A DNA stretch of 64,000 nt, from the NCBI GenBank assembly GCA_958295955.1, contig OY282420.1, positions 2,060,435 through 2,124,434 on the forward strand, written 5' to 3'. Source of the DNA: an uncultured Bryobacterales bacterium. Its GTDB lineage: Bacteria; Acidobacteriota; Terriglobia; Bryobacterales; UBA6623. The first letter of the stretch is position 1, and each line of letters begins with the position of its first letter. The notes beneath the pieces were generated by a model. The model was not told the DNA's origin. It did not search any database and saw nothing but the letters and a program-made list of their open reading frames with translations. Shown one piece after another: positions 30,251 to 39,308 of the stretch. The translations under genes and the position numbers were made by a program.

Positions 30251-32215
30251 ATGCGCGTACTCTTCTTTTTGCTCTGCGTGCCGCTTTCGCTCCCGGCGCA
30301 GATAGCCGAGCGCGACAGCCGCAACACCGACATCCGCCACACGGACACGCACTACGCCATGCGCGATTACGACCGCGCCGCGTGGGAAGCGCGCGCGGCG
30401 TTTCTGCGCAAGCAGATTCTTTTTTCGGCGGGGCTCCTGCCGTTGCCCGAAAAGACGCCGCTGAAGCCGCAGGTCGGCGGCAAGACCGTCCACGCGGACT
30501 ACTCCGTCGAGAACGTCCTGCTGGAAACGTATCCGGGCTATTACTTGGGCGGCAATCTTTACCGCCCGGCGGGCAAGACGGGGCCGTTTCCGGCGGTCGT
30601 CTCACCGCACGGGCACTGGCGTTACGGGCGTTTCGAGCATTCCGAAATCGTCTCGGTTCCGGCGCGCGCCATCAATCTGGCCCGGCAGGGCTACGTCGTG
30701 TTCACTTACGACATGGTGGGCTGGAACGACACGATGCAGCTCCCGCACGGGTTCGCCGGGCCGCGGGAGGAACTGTGGTCGATCAGCGCCTTGGGCGTCC
30801 AACTCTGGAACAGCATCCGCGTCGTCGATTACCTGCAATCGCTGCCGGACGTGGACGCCGCCCGCATCGCGGCCACCGGGGCCTCCGGCGGCGGAGTACA
30901 GACGTTTCTGTTGGCGGCGGTGGACGAGCGCATCGGCTACGCCGCGCCGGTCAACATGGTGTCGTTCCTCATGCAGGGCGGCTCGCGCTGCGAGAACGCG
31001 CCGCTGTTGCGGGTCGATACGCACAACGTGGAATTCGCGGCGCTGTTCGCCCCCAAGCCGATGCTGCTGGTGGCGGCGACCGGAGACTGGACGGTGAACG
31101 TCCCGCAGGAGGAATTTCCGGCGGTGCAGTCGATCTACCGCCTGTTCGACGCGGCGGCGAACGTCGAGTCGCAGCAGTTCGACTCGCCGCACAACTATCA
31201 CCGGGACAGCCGCGAGGCCGTTTACCGCTTCTTCGGCAAGCACGTTCCGGCGGACGCCGACGCGGCTCGCTTCAAGGAAAGCCCCGTGCGGCCCGACGGG
31301 GTGACCTCGCTGCTCAGTCTTTTCAACCGCACGCTGCCGGAAAACGCGGTCGACCTCGACGAGTTCGTGCGGCAGAGAATCGCAGCCGCCGAGGCCGCTA
31401 CCGCCGTCCTTTACCCCAGCGGCCCGCGGGCGCTGGAGCGGGCGGAGCGGGAGTTTCGGCAGCGGCTGCGGCCGGCGCTGTTGGCTGCAAGCCCCGCGGC
31501 CGGCGATGCCGTCGCCCAAACCGAGGCGGACGGGCGGACGGCGATCGGCCGCAAGAGCGCCGGCGACCGGATTCCGGCAAAGCTCTGGAACGAAGGCGCC
31601 GGCGGAACGCCGACTCTGGCGGTCTTTCCGGGCGGCCAAGCCGAGGCGGCAAGCTCCGCGCTGGGGCGGGCGCTGCTTGCGGCGGGCGGACCGCTGCTGG
31701 CCATCGATGCCTTCCAGACCGGCGCGGCGGCCGCTCCGCGCGATATCGTCGGCGCGGGCGACGACGCCGAGAAATACTTTCGCGTTTTCAATCGCACCGA
31801 CGACGCCAACCGGGTTCAGGATATTCTCACGGGACTCGCCTTTCTGCGGGAAAAAACAGGCGCGGCAACCGTCAATCTGGTCGGCGCCGGCCGGGCCGGT
31901 TTGTGGGTCGTGTTGGCCGCGGCGCTGGACGAGGGGCCGCTGCAAGTCGCCGCCGACCTCGACGGGTTCGATGTTACCGACGACGCGGCGTATTTGCACG
32001 GCTTGGCGATTCCGGGACTGCGGCGGGCCGGCGACTTCCGCGCGGCTGCCGTCCTGCTTGCCCGGCGGCGAGCGTTGCTGCACAACCTCCACGACGCATT
32101 CCCGTCGGGTTGGCACGCAGCGGCATTCGACGCCGCGGGCAACGCAGACGGACTCGCGCTGCTGAACGGCGCGGCCGAACCGCGGCGGATCGTCGATTGG
32201 CTGCAAGGCCGTTAA
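30251..32215 (+). CDS. Secreted alpha/beta hydrolase (acetyl-xylan-esterase-like) with degenerate second half
   Basis: A 654-residue protein with a short signal peptide (MRVLFFLLCVPLSLPAQ). The first half is an alpha/beta hydrolase: PAVVSPHGHW, nucleophile Ser in ATGASGGGVQTF (about residue 214), Asp in AATGDWTVN and His in SPHNYHRDS. The second half (from about residue 450) again looks like the fold (PTLAVFPGG, LLAIDAF, TVNLVGAGRAGLWVVLAA), but the Ser of the elbow is missing (GAGRAG). So one catalytic and one apparently dead domain are joined. Substrate unknown, perhaps esterified polysaccharide. Unrelated to the glycogen cluster that follows 293 bp later. Confidence 0.8.
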   Translation: MRVLFFLLCVPLSLPAQIAERDSRNTDIRHTDTHYAMRDYDRAAWEARAAFLRKQILFSAGLLPLPEKTPLKPQVGGKTVHADYSVENVLLETYPGYYLGGNLYRPAGKTGPFPAVVSPHGHWRYGRFEHSEIVSVPARAINLARQGYVVFTYDMVGWNDTMQLPHGFAGPREELWSISALGVQLWNSIRVVDYLQSLPDVDAARIAATGASGGGVQTFLLAAVDERIGYAAPVNMVSFLMQGGSRCENAPLLRVDTHNVEFAALFAPKPMLLVAATGDWTVNVPQEEFPAVQSIYRLFDAAANVESQQFDSPHNYHRDSREAVYRFFGKHVPADADAARFKESPVRPDGVTSLLSLFNRTLPENAVDLDEFVRQRIAAAEAATAVLYPSGPRALERAEREFRQRLRPALLAASPAAGDAVAQTEADGRTAIGRKSAGDRIPAKLWNEGAGGTPTLAVFPGGQAEAASSALGRALLAAGGPLLAIDAFQTGAAAAPRDIVGAGDDAEKYFRVFNRTDDANRVQDILTGLAFLREKTGAATVNLVGAGRAGLWVVLAAALDEGPLQVAADLDGFDVTDDAAYLHGLAIPGLRRAGDFRAAAVLLARRRALLHNLHDAFPSGWHAAAFDAAGNADGLALLNGAAEPRRIVDWLQGR

Positions 32216-32508
32216 AAAAGGCGGCGCCGCGGCGGATATTTTTTGACACGCCGGCGTTGCCGGCGCCACACTAAAGAAAGCGCAGATCTCTGCGCCTATC
32301 TCACATTACAGATTGAAGACTGCGCAGGTTCGGGGCGGCCGCCCCAGGCTATGGGCCGGCAGAGTTGCAGGCGGTTCAAGCGCCGGCATCCATTTGTCCG
32401 TTGCGGGCGCTGCGGGCAGCGGCTTGAGAGCCGGCCGATACATGCCGGCTCGATGCCGGCGCCGCGCATAACGGCCGCGGGACTTGGAAGACGAAAAGGG
32501 GGGAGGAC
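32216..32508 (+). other. Intergenic region with inverted repeats before the glycogen cluster
   Basis: 293 bases with no plausible gene. An A6 run and a T6 run flank a GC-rich palindromic core near 32214-32245, which could act as a terminator. A perfect 8-bp hairpin (GAGCCGGC, 8-base loop, GCCGGCTC) lies at 32428-32451, about 60 bases before the GT5 start. No consensus promoter is evident. Confidence 0.4.
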
Positions 32509-34302
32509 GTGAAAACAGCGGGAAACGGTAACGAAACCCCTAACGAGATCGTTCACGTCGCTCGTGAATGCGCAGGCGTAGCAGTCGCCGGGGGAGTGGG
32601 CGACGTTGTATTGCAGTTGGCGGTTCAGTGCGTCCGGCAAGGCTTCGACACGACGATCGTCGTCCCGCACTACGGCCCGTTCAGCGAAGAATCGCTGGAC
32701 AATACGGCCGTCCGCCTGGCCCGCGCGTTGCAGGCCGGCGAGGCGAAGGTCGAACACGAGGCGGTCGGCGATTTTCTGATTGACATGGCCTACGCCGACT
32801 CCCCGGCGAGGCGCGAGCGGGTGGCGGTGCATTCCGTCGTGCTGCGCTCCACCGCCCGGCTGCGCTTGGCGTTGATCTGCGCGGAGCGCTTCGCCGGCAA
32901 GGACAAGCCTTACGTTTACAGCAGCCGCGAAGCGGAGTCGTTCGCTTGTCTCGATGCGCAGGCCGAGACATTCTGCGGCGCCGAACCGCCGCCGCGGGAT
33001 GCAGCCGTGGAGGAAGGCGCCGGGCATTACGACTACTTCGCCATGAACGTCCTCCTGCAGAAAGCGGCCTTGGAACTGGCCGCCCGTCTGGGGCTGCGGA
33101 AACCTGCTTTCCACTGCCACGACGCGCACGCCGCGCTGCTGCCGATGCTGGCCCGGAAGTCGGAAGCGTACGCTTCATTCGTGGGCAGCCGATTTGTCGT
33201 CACGGCCCACAATTGCGGAACCGGCTACCGCCAGCGCTGCCCGGATTTGCAATACGTGGCGGCGGTCACCGGTCTCGACCGGCGCGAGATCGAAGAGTGC
33301 GTCATCGAGGGCGCATTCGACCCCTTGGGCGCCGCGGGCCTGTACGCCGACTATCTGACGACCGTCAGCGACGGCTATGCCTGGGAGGTGCAGGGAGCTT
33401 GGCTCTCGACCTCGGGCGGCGACAGCGAGGTCAGCGCCTTGTCGGAATTTCTCGGCCGGAATCACATTACGATCCGCGGCATCACGAACGGTATCGCGCC
33501 CGATATGAAGGGTCCCGAGGCGCAGTGGGAGGCGCTGGAGATGCTGCGCCCGCGGGGCGAGTCCTTCGACTGGAAACAGGAGTGCAAGGGCCGCTTCATT
33601 CATCAGGTTTCCCGCGATGGATTCGCGGCGCGCTGGGGCATCGGGCCGGAAAATCAATTCGGGCTGCTGCAGGCAATGCCCCCGGACGGCTGCCTGTTTT
33701 CGTTCGTGGGCCGTTGGACGGGCCAAAAAGGGGTCGATATCGTTGCGCGGGCTGCCGAAGAAATCCTGCGGGTGCATGCCGCGGCGGGGCTTTGCGTGTT
33801 CGGCGAGGGCAACGAACCCTTCCTGCTGCGCAGCTTGAAAGCTCTCGTCGAGCAGTTCCCCGGCAGGGTTGTCGTGTTGAAAGGATTCAGCGAGCGGCTG
33901 GCGGCGAACATCTACGCGGCAGGAGATTTTTTCCTGGCGCCCTCGCGGTTCGAGCCTTGCGGACTGATTGACATGATCGCGCAGTTGAACGGAAACATTC
34001 CCATCGTCAATCAGGTCGGCGGCTTGGCCAAAGTGGCCGACGGCATCACGGGCATCGGCTATTTCGCCACCAACGACCGCGAGAATCTGCGCGGGTTGGT
34101 CAACTCGATGCGGCGGGCGCTCTCTCTTCATGCCGCGCCAGAAGAACTCGCCAAGATGCAACAGGCCGCGAACCGCGATGTCCGCGAGAATTACCGCTGG
34201 GAGACGGTCTTCTCGCGGTATGCGCCGCTATACGGACTCGATGACGAGAGACTGAAGGCGCTCGAGGCGGGGCGGGAGCGCCCGCTCGCGCAGGCGGTGT
34301 AA
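32509..34302 (+). CDS. glgA: GT5-family glycogen/starch synthase-like glycosyltransferase
   Basis: Expected to extend alpha-1,4-glucan from ADP-glucose (or another nucleotide-glucose) in glycogen synthesis. Family landmarks: N-terminal GGVGDVVLQLA, HCHDAHAALLPM, TAHNCGTGY, SFVGRWTGQKGVDI and SRFEPCGLIDMIAQLNGN. The first motif is changed: the usual Lys of KxGGLGD is Val here (VAGGVGD), so nucleotide-sugar preference or activity may differ. 597 residues is longer than typical GlgA (about 480), with extra sequence in the N-terminal half. GTG start with a strong GGGGGGAGG SD. First gene of GT5-glgP-DUF2934-glgC. The symbol is by family and context. Confidence 0.82.
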   Translation: MKTAGNGNETPNEIVHVARECAGVAVAGGVGDVVLQLAVQCVRQGFDTTIVVPHYGPFSEESLDNTAVRLARALQAGEAKVEHEAVGDFLIDMAYADSPARRERVAVHSVVLRSTARLRLALICAERFAGKDKPYVYSSREAESFACLDAQAETFCGAEPPPRDAAVEEGAGHYDYFAMNVLLQKAALELAARLGLRKPAFHCHDAHAALLPMLARKSEAYASFVGSRFVVTAHNCGTGYRQRCPDLQYVAAVTGLDRREIEECVIEGAFDPLGAAGLYADYLTTVSDGYAWEVQGAWLSTSGGDSEVSALSEFLGRNHITIRGITNGIAPDMKGPEAQWEALEMLRPRGESFDWKQECKGRFIHQVSRDGFAARWGIGPENQFGLLQAMPPDGCLFSFVGRWTGQKGVDIVARAAEEILRVHAAAGLCVFGEGNEPFLLRSLKALVEQFPGRVVVLKGFSERLAANIYAAGDFFLAPSRFEPCGLIDMIAQLNGNIPIVNQVGGLAKVADGITGIGYFATNDRENLRGLVNSMRRALSLHAAPEELAKMQQAANRDVRENYRWETVFSRYAPLYGLDDERLKALEAGRERPLAQAV

Positions 34303-34340
34303 TCGGCAGTAGCGTCGATCCCGAAAGCCGTAAACGAACC

Positions 34341-36176
34341 ATGAAACAAACGGAAACAGAACGAACTCCACGCCCGCCCGACGGAATCGCAGCGGGCAAC
34401 GCCAACGTTGGCAAAAGCCCCGCTCCCGCGGCGGCGCCCAATACTTTCGGCCTGGCCGGAAGCACAACGGTCGGCTATCTGTCGATGGAGATCGGCTTGG
34501 AAAACAACGTGCCGACGTTTTCAGGGGGGCTGGGCGTGCTTGCCGGCGACACGCTGCGCTCCGCGGCCGATCTCGGCATCCGCATGATCGGCGTGACGCT
34601 GCTCTACCGCAAGGGCTACTTCCGCCAGTCGTTGGACGATGCGGGAAACCAGGCCGAAACCGCCGCGAGTTGGCGGCCGGAGATGCATCTGGACGAGATG
34701 GAGCCGCGCGTTTCGGTGCAAATCGAGGGCCGCTCGGTCATGCTCCGCGCCTGGCGGTACCTGGTCCGCGGCATCGGCGGCCATGCAATCCCCGTTTACT
34801 TGCTGGACAGCGACGTCGAGCCGAACGCTCCGCTCGACCGCGAGTTCACCCATTCGCTTTACGGCGGGGACGACCGCTACCGCCTCTGCCAGGAGACGAT
34901 CCTGGGCATCGGCGGGTTGCAGATGCTCCAGGCGTTGGGGCATTCCGACCTCGACGCGTATCACATGAACGAAGGCCATGCGGCGCTGCTCGCCCTGCAC
35001 CTGCTCGAACATCGGGCGGTGGCCAAGATCGGCGCCGCGGACCGCAGCGACGTCGACGCCGTGCGGCGGCGCTGCGTGTTCACCACGCACACCCCGGTGC
35101 CGGCCGGCCACGATTCTTTCCCCAAGCCGCTCGTCGAAAGCGTGCTGGGTTCCGCCCGCACAACCATACTGGCCGATCTCGGACTGCTCGAGGAGCAGAA
35201 GCTGAACATGACGCATCTGGCCCTGGAGTGCGCCGGTTACGTCAACGGAGTCGCGCGCATCCACCAGGGCGTCTCGCAAGCGATGTTCCCCAGGTACCGC
35301 ATCCGCGCGGTGACGAACGGAGTGCATGCCGGAACATGGACGTGTCCGTCGATGCGCCGGCTTTTCGACAGGCATATCCCCGAGTGGCGGTTCGATAATG
35401 CGTACCTGCGCTACGCGGTGGACATTCCCACCGCCGAGCTTGTCGAAGCGCACCGCGAAGCCAAGGCCGGCCTGATCGCAGCGGTTCGAGACAAGACCGG
35501 CGTCCAACTGGACGACTCCGTATTCACGATCGGTTTCGCGCGGCGCGCGACTCCGTACAAACGAGCCGATCTGCTGTTTCACAGTCTCGACAGGCTGCGT
35601 TGGATCGCGCGGAATCTGGGGCCCTTTCAGCTTGTTTACGGCGGCAAGTCCCATCCGCGCGACGAAGGCGGAAAAGACCTCATCCGCCGGGTCTTTGCGG
35701 CATCGAAGGAGCTCGGCGGCGCGGTCCGCGCGGTCTATGTCGAGGACTACGACATGCAATGGGGGCAACTGCTGACGAGCGGCGTCGATCTCTGGCTCAA
35801 CACGCCGGAGAAAACCCGCGAGGCGTCGGGCACGAGCGGCATGAAGGCGGCGCTGAACGGCGTGCCCAGCCTGAGCGTTCTCGATGGATGGTGGATCGAA
35901 GGCCACGTGGAAGGAGTTACCGGCTGGTCGGTAGCCAACCGCCGCAATGCTCCGGACGACGAAGGCACCGTCGCGCACTCTTTGTACGGCAAGTTGGAGC
36001 GCCTCGTAATTCCGCTGTTCTACGAACGCCCCAACGATTACGCGACCGTCATGCGCTCGACGATCGCGTTGAACGGCTCGTTTTTCAATACGCACCGCAT
36101 GGTGTCGCAGTATCTGTTCAACGCCTATTCGCAGCGGGCCCGCGTCGGCGGGGAGACTCGGCCCGCGGAGCGGTAA
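34341..36176 (+). CDS. glgP: Alpha-glucan phosphorylase (GT35)
   Basis: Releases glucose-1-phosphate from glycogen or maltodextrin using pyridoxal phosphate. Landmarks: YLSMEIGLENNVPTFSGGLG near the N-terminus, CVFTTHTPVPAGHDSF, FARRATPYKRADL and the PLP-lysine region EASGTSGMKAALNGVPSLSV. 611 residues is the short bacterial form without the N-terminal extension of longer alpha-glucan phosphorylases. The first 40 residues are low-complexity and may be disordered. It follows the synthase by 38 bp, pairing synthesis and breakdown in one operon. Confidence 0.92.
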   Translation: MKQTETERTPRPPDGIAAGNANVGKSPAPAAAPNTFGLAGSTTVGYLSMEIGLENNVPTFSGGLGVLAGDTLRSAADLGIRMIGVTLLYRKGYFRQSLDDAGNQAETAASWRPEMHLDEMEPRVSVQIEGRSVMLRAWRYLVRGIGGHAIPVYLLDSDVEPNAPLDREFTHSLYGGDDRYRLCQETILGIGGLQMLQALGHSDLDAYHMNEGHAALLALHLLEHRAVAKIGAADRSDVDAVRRRCVFTTHTPVPAGHDSFPKPLVESVLGSARTTILADLGLLEEQKLNMTHLALECAGYVNGVARIHQGVSQAMFPRYRIRAVTNGVHAGTWTCPSMRRLFDRHIPEWRFDNAYLRYAVDIPTAELVEAHREAKAGLIAAVRDKTGVQLDDSVFTIGFARRATPYKRADLLFHSLDRLRWIARNLGPFQLVYGGKSHPRDEGGKDLIRRVFAASKELGGAVRAVYVEDYDMQWGQLLTSGVDLWLNTPEKTREASGTSGMKAALNGVPSLSVLDGWWIEGHVEGVTGWSVANRRNAPDDEGTVAHSLYGKLERLVIPLFYERPNDYATVMRSTIALNGSFFNTHRMVSQYLFNAYSQRARVGGETRPAER

Positions 36177-36192
36177 CGCCGGTATCTTGACC

Positions 36193-36378
36193 ATGACGAC
36201 GGAAGAGCAACCGGCGGCAAGCCCGCAGACCGCGGCGCCGGCCTCGCGGCGGCCGGCGCCCTTTCAAGACGACATCGCCCGCCTCGCCTACCGGCTGTGG
36301 GAAGAACGCGGGCGGCCCTTCGGCTCTCCGCAGCAGGACCGGCGCGCAGCGGAGAACGCATGGGCCAAGGCGGCTTGA
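36193..36378 (+). CDS. DUF2934 small protein
   Basis: A 61-residue protein with an Ala/Pro-rich N-terminus and the DUF2934 pattern DDIARLAYRLWEERGRPFGS. Function unknown; DUF2934 proteins often sit beside glycogen or trehalose genes, as here between glgP and glgC. ATG 36193 is preferred over a TTG at 36187. Confidence 0.75.
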   Translation: MTTEEQPAASPQTAAPASRRPAPFQDDIARLAYRLWEERGRPFGSPQQDRRAAENAWAKAA

Positions 36379-36459
36379 CCGCCGGACGAACCGGCGGCTC
36401 CGCCAAGCCGGCGCGGCGGTCCGGACGGCCGCGGAAACTGTTGAGGAAAGGAAAAACTT

Positions 36460-37704
36460 GTGGCAACGAAGATTCTCTCGATCGTGATGGCCGGCGGCAA
36501 GGGCACGCGCTTGATGCCGCTGACGGCCAATCGCAGCAAGCCCGCGGTCCCGTTCGGCGGAAAACACCGCATTGTAGATTTCGTGCTGAGCAATCTGGTC
36601 AATTCGGGTTTGCAGTCGATCTATGTCCTGACGCAATTCAAGGCGCAGTCGCTGCTGCAGCATCTGCGCGACGCTTGGCACTTCGGAGATATCATCCGCG
36701 AGCAGTTCATCATTCCCGTTCCGGCCCAGATGCGCAAAGGCGAAAGGTGGTACAAGGGCACGGCGGACGCAACCTACCAGAACCTCCACTTGCTGGATCT
36801 GTCGAAGCCCGACCTGGTCCTGGTTTTCGGAGCCGACCACGTTTACAAAATGGACGTGCGCCAAATGATCGAGTTCCATCAAGGCAATTGGGCCAAAGGC
36901 ACGGTCGCCGCGCTGCCCATCCCGATTGAAGAGGCGAAGCACTACGGCACGATGGAGATCGACGAGAGCTGGCGAATCGTCAAGTTCTTCGAAAAGGTCG
37001 GCAGGCCGCCCGAGATTCCGGGACGCCCCGGCTGGACCCTGGCCTCAATGGGCAACTACGTTTTCGACCGGCAGGCGCTGGTCGACGCGTTGTGCCGCGA
37101 CGCTCTCGACGCGGAAAGCGCACACGACTTCGGGCGCAATATCCTGCCGAGAATCGTCGACGAGCATCCGATATTCGCCTACGACTTCACCACGAACAGC
37201 GTCCCCGGGGAGGCGCCGGAGAACATCGGCTACTGGCGCGACGTGGGGACCATCGAGTCTTACTACGCAGCGCACATGGATCTGCGGTCGGACCGGCCGA
37301 GCTTGAATCTCTACAACCGCGCATGGCCGATACGCACCGCGGACATCAACGAAGGGCCGGCTAAAACCGTCCTGAGCGGCGACCGCAAACGCGGCCGGAT
37401 GATCGACTCGACAATCTGCGACGGGTCGATCGTAGCCGGCGGAGAGGTGATCGACTCGGTGCTGGGGCGCCGCGTGTTCGTCGCCGGCGACGCCGAAGTG
37501 CGCGATTCGATTCTGCTCGATAACGTTCGCGTCGGGCCGGGCGCCAAGCTCAAGAGAGTCGTCGTCGACAAGAACGCGCAAATCCCCGCCGGGGCCAAAA
37601 TCGGCTTCGACCGCGAAGCCGACCGGCGGGAGCATACCGTCAGCGAAACCGGCATCGTGGTCGTCAAGGGACACGCCTCGCCGATCGCCATAGGAGCCCT
37701 GTAG
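36460..37704 (+). CDS. glgC: Glucose-1-phosphate adenylyltransferase
   Basis: Makes ADP-glucose from ATP and glucose-1-phosphate, the committed step of bacterial glycogen synthesis. The start VMAGGKGTRLMPLT is the pyrophosphorylase signature; SKPAVPFGGKHRIVDF, YKGTADATYQN and the catalytic GADHVYKMD follow. The C-terminal third is a left-handed beta-helix with hexapeptide-like repeats (DSTICDGSIVAGG, DSILLDNVRVGPG). 414 residues, full length. GTG start with GAGGAAAGG as SD. Last gene of the cluster. Confidence 0.96.
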   Translation: MATKILSIVMAGGKGTRLMPLTANRSKPAVPFGGKHRIVDFVLSNLVNSGLQSIYVLTQFKAQSLLQHLRDAWHFGDIIREQFIIPVPAQMRKGERWYKGTADATYQNLHLLDLSKPDLVLVFGADHVYKMDVRQMIEFHQGNWAKGTVAALPIPIEEAKHYGTMEIDESWRIVKFFEKVGRPPEIPGRPGWTLASMGNYVFDRQALVDALCRDALDAESAHDFGRNILPRIVDEHPIFAYDFTTNSVPGEAPENIGYWRDVGTIESYYAAHMDLRSDRPSLNLYNRAWPIRTADINEGPAKTVLSGDRKRGRMIDSTICDGSIVAGGEVIDSVLGRRVFVAGDAEVRDSILLDNVRVGPGAKLKRVVVDKNAQIPAGAKIGFDREADRREHTVSETGIVVVKGHASPIAIGAL

Positions 37705-37925
37705 CAGCGGTCTTGGACGCCGTCGATTGCGGGCGGAAAAGTCGAGACGGAGCGCTTTCCGGCGTTGTCCGTGTGAGCCGCGGCAAGTCTGACGCTCCAG
37801 GGTTCGCGAGCTCTCATCGAAACCCGCCGCCTGCGGCTTGCGCCGCCCTCGCGCCGGCCTGCGGTCTCGTTTCTCCGGGGACAAGGCTCCGTGTTACTCT
37901 CGAACAAGCCCTCCCTGTTGTCGGC
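37705..37925 (+). other. Intergenic region between glgC and trkA
   Basis: 221 bases without a convincing gene, promoter or terminator. The frame of trkA is open back into this stretch, but its composition and lack of a sensible start argue against coding. Confidence 0.4.
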
Positions 37926-39308
37926 ATGCGTATTTTGATCGCCGGAGGCGGCCAAGGCGCCGCTCTCATCGCCGGACGCCTGATTCGCGAAGGCAATCAA
38001 GTCACCATCGTCGAGAAAGACCCCGAGCGCTGCCGTCAGCTCGAGGAATCTCTCGACGCCAAAGTCGTCCGCGGCAACGCCGGCAGCTTCCGCACATTGG
38101 AGCAAGCCGGCCTCGCCGACACCGAAATGCTGATCGCCGATACCGATTCGGACGAGATCAACCTGCTCTGCTGCATGATGGCCCAGGCCGATTCCAACGC
38201 AAAGGTCAAGGTCGCCCGCGTCCGCACCCACGAGTTCGGGCAGTGGGACCGCATCGGCCGGGAAATGGGCCTGCAGATCGACCGCATCATTCATCCCGAG
38301 ACCGAAATCATGGAGCGCATCAAGCGCGTCGTTCGCGTCCCCGGGGTCTCGGACATCCTCGATTTCGCGGAGGGCGAGATCAAGCTCTTCGGCATGAACG
38401 TCGAGATCGACAGTTGGTTCGCGGGCAAAACCGTAGTCGAGCTCGACCAAGCCCATCCTCCGCCCGATTGCCTCATCGCCATGATCTTCCGCGGCCAGCA
38501 GGTGATTATCCCGCACGGCGCGCAACGCCTGGATCCCGGCGATCACATCTACATTTGCACCACGCGCAAAAACCTCGATGCCGTGATGGCGTTCATGGGC
38601 ATCAAAAAGCAGAAGTCGATCGAACGCGTATTCATCGTCGGCGGCAAGCAGGTCGGCATATGGGTAGCCGAAGAACTTGAAAAACAGGGCGTTCAGGTCA
38701 AGTTGATCGAACGCGACCAGCGGCGCTGCGACATGATTTCCACGATCCTCAACAAGACGATCGTCGTGCGCGGCGACGGTACCGATCAGGGCACTCTCGA
38801 AGAAGAAAACGTCGAAGGAGTCGATGCCTTCCTGGCGCTCACCAACGACGACGAAGACAACATCATCGCTTCGCTGCTCGCCCGCCGCCTCGGCGCCCAG
38901 AAAGTCGTTGCGCTGATTAACCGCCTGAATTACCTGCCCATGGTGCAGCGCCTGGGCATCAACACCTCGGTCAGCCAGCGCCTCACGGTGGTCGACCTTG
39001 TGCTGCAGTACGTCCGCAAGGGCCGCGTGTTGTCGGTGACGACCTTCCGCGAGGAAGAAGCCGAAGCGATCGAGCTGATCGCCGCGCCGGGAGCCAAGTT
39101 CGTAGGCAAGAAGCTGCGCGACGTGCGTTTCCCACGGGGAGCAATCGTCGGAGCCATCGCGCGCAAGGACGGCGGCGTGTGCGTCCCCCGCGGCAATGTC
39201 GCCATCGAGGCGGGCGACCGCGTCATCTTTTTCACGCTGGAAAGCATCGTTCCCGAACTTGAATCCGCATTTCTGCTCGAGCCCGCCGGCAGGAAAGGCA
39301 TTCTGTGA
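37926..39308 (+). CDS. trkA: Trk potassium uptake NAD-binding regulatory subunit
   Basis: Peripheral cytoplasmic subunit that gates the TrkH channel in response to nucleotides. The 460 residues form two RCK units, each a Rossmann domain plus TrkA-C domain: the first begins MRILIAGGGQGAALIAGRL, with VTIVEKD as the acidic end of beta-2; the second begins ERVFIVGGKQVGIWVAEEL. Length matches TrkA. ATG 37926 is fixed by the conserved N-terminus. The stop overlaps the GTG of trkH (GTGA), so the two are coupled. Confidence 0.95.
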   Translation: MRILIAGGGQGAALIAGRLIREGNQVTIVEKDPERCRQLEESLDAKVVRGNAGSFRTLEQAGLADTEMLIADTDSDEINLLCCMMAQADSNAKVKVARVRTHEFGQWDRIGREMGLQIDRIIHPETEIMERIKRVVRVPGVSDILDFAEGEIKLFGMNVEIDSWFAGKTVVELDQAHPPPDCLIAMIFRGQQVIIPHGAQRLDPGDHIYICTTRKNLDAVMAFMGIKKQKSIERVFIVGGKQVGIWVAEELEKQGVQVKLIERDQRRCDMISTILNKTIVVRGDGTDQGTLEEENVEGVDAFLALTNDDEDNIIASLLARRLGAQKVVALINRLNYLPMVQRLGINTSVSQRLTVVDLVLQYVRKGRVLSVTTFREEEAEAIELIAAPGAKFVGKKLRDVRFPRGAIVGAIARKDGGVCVPRGNVAIEAGDRVIFFTLESIVPELESAFLLEPAGRKGIL

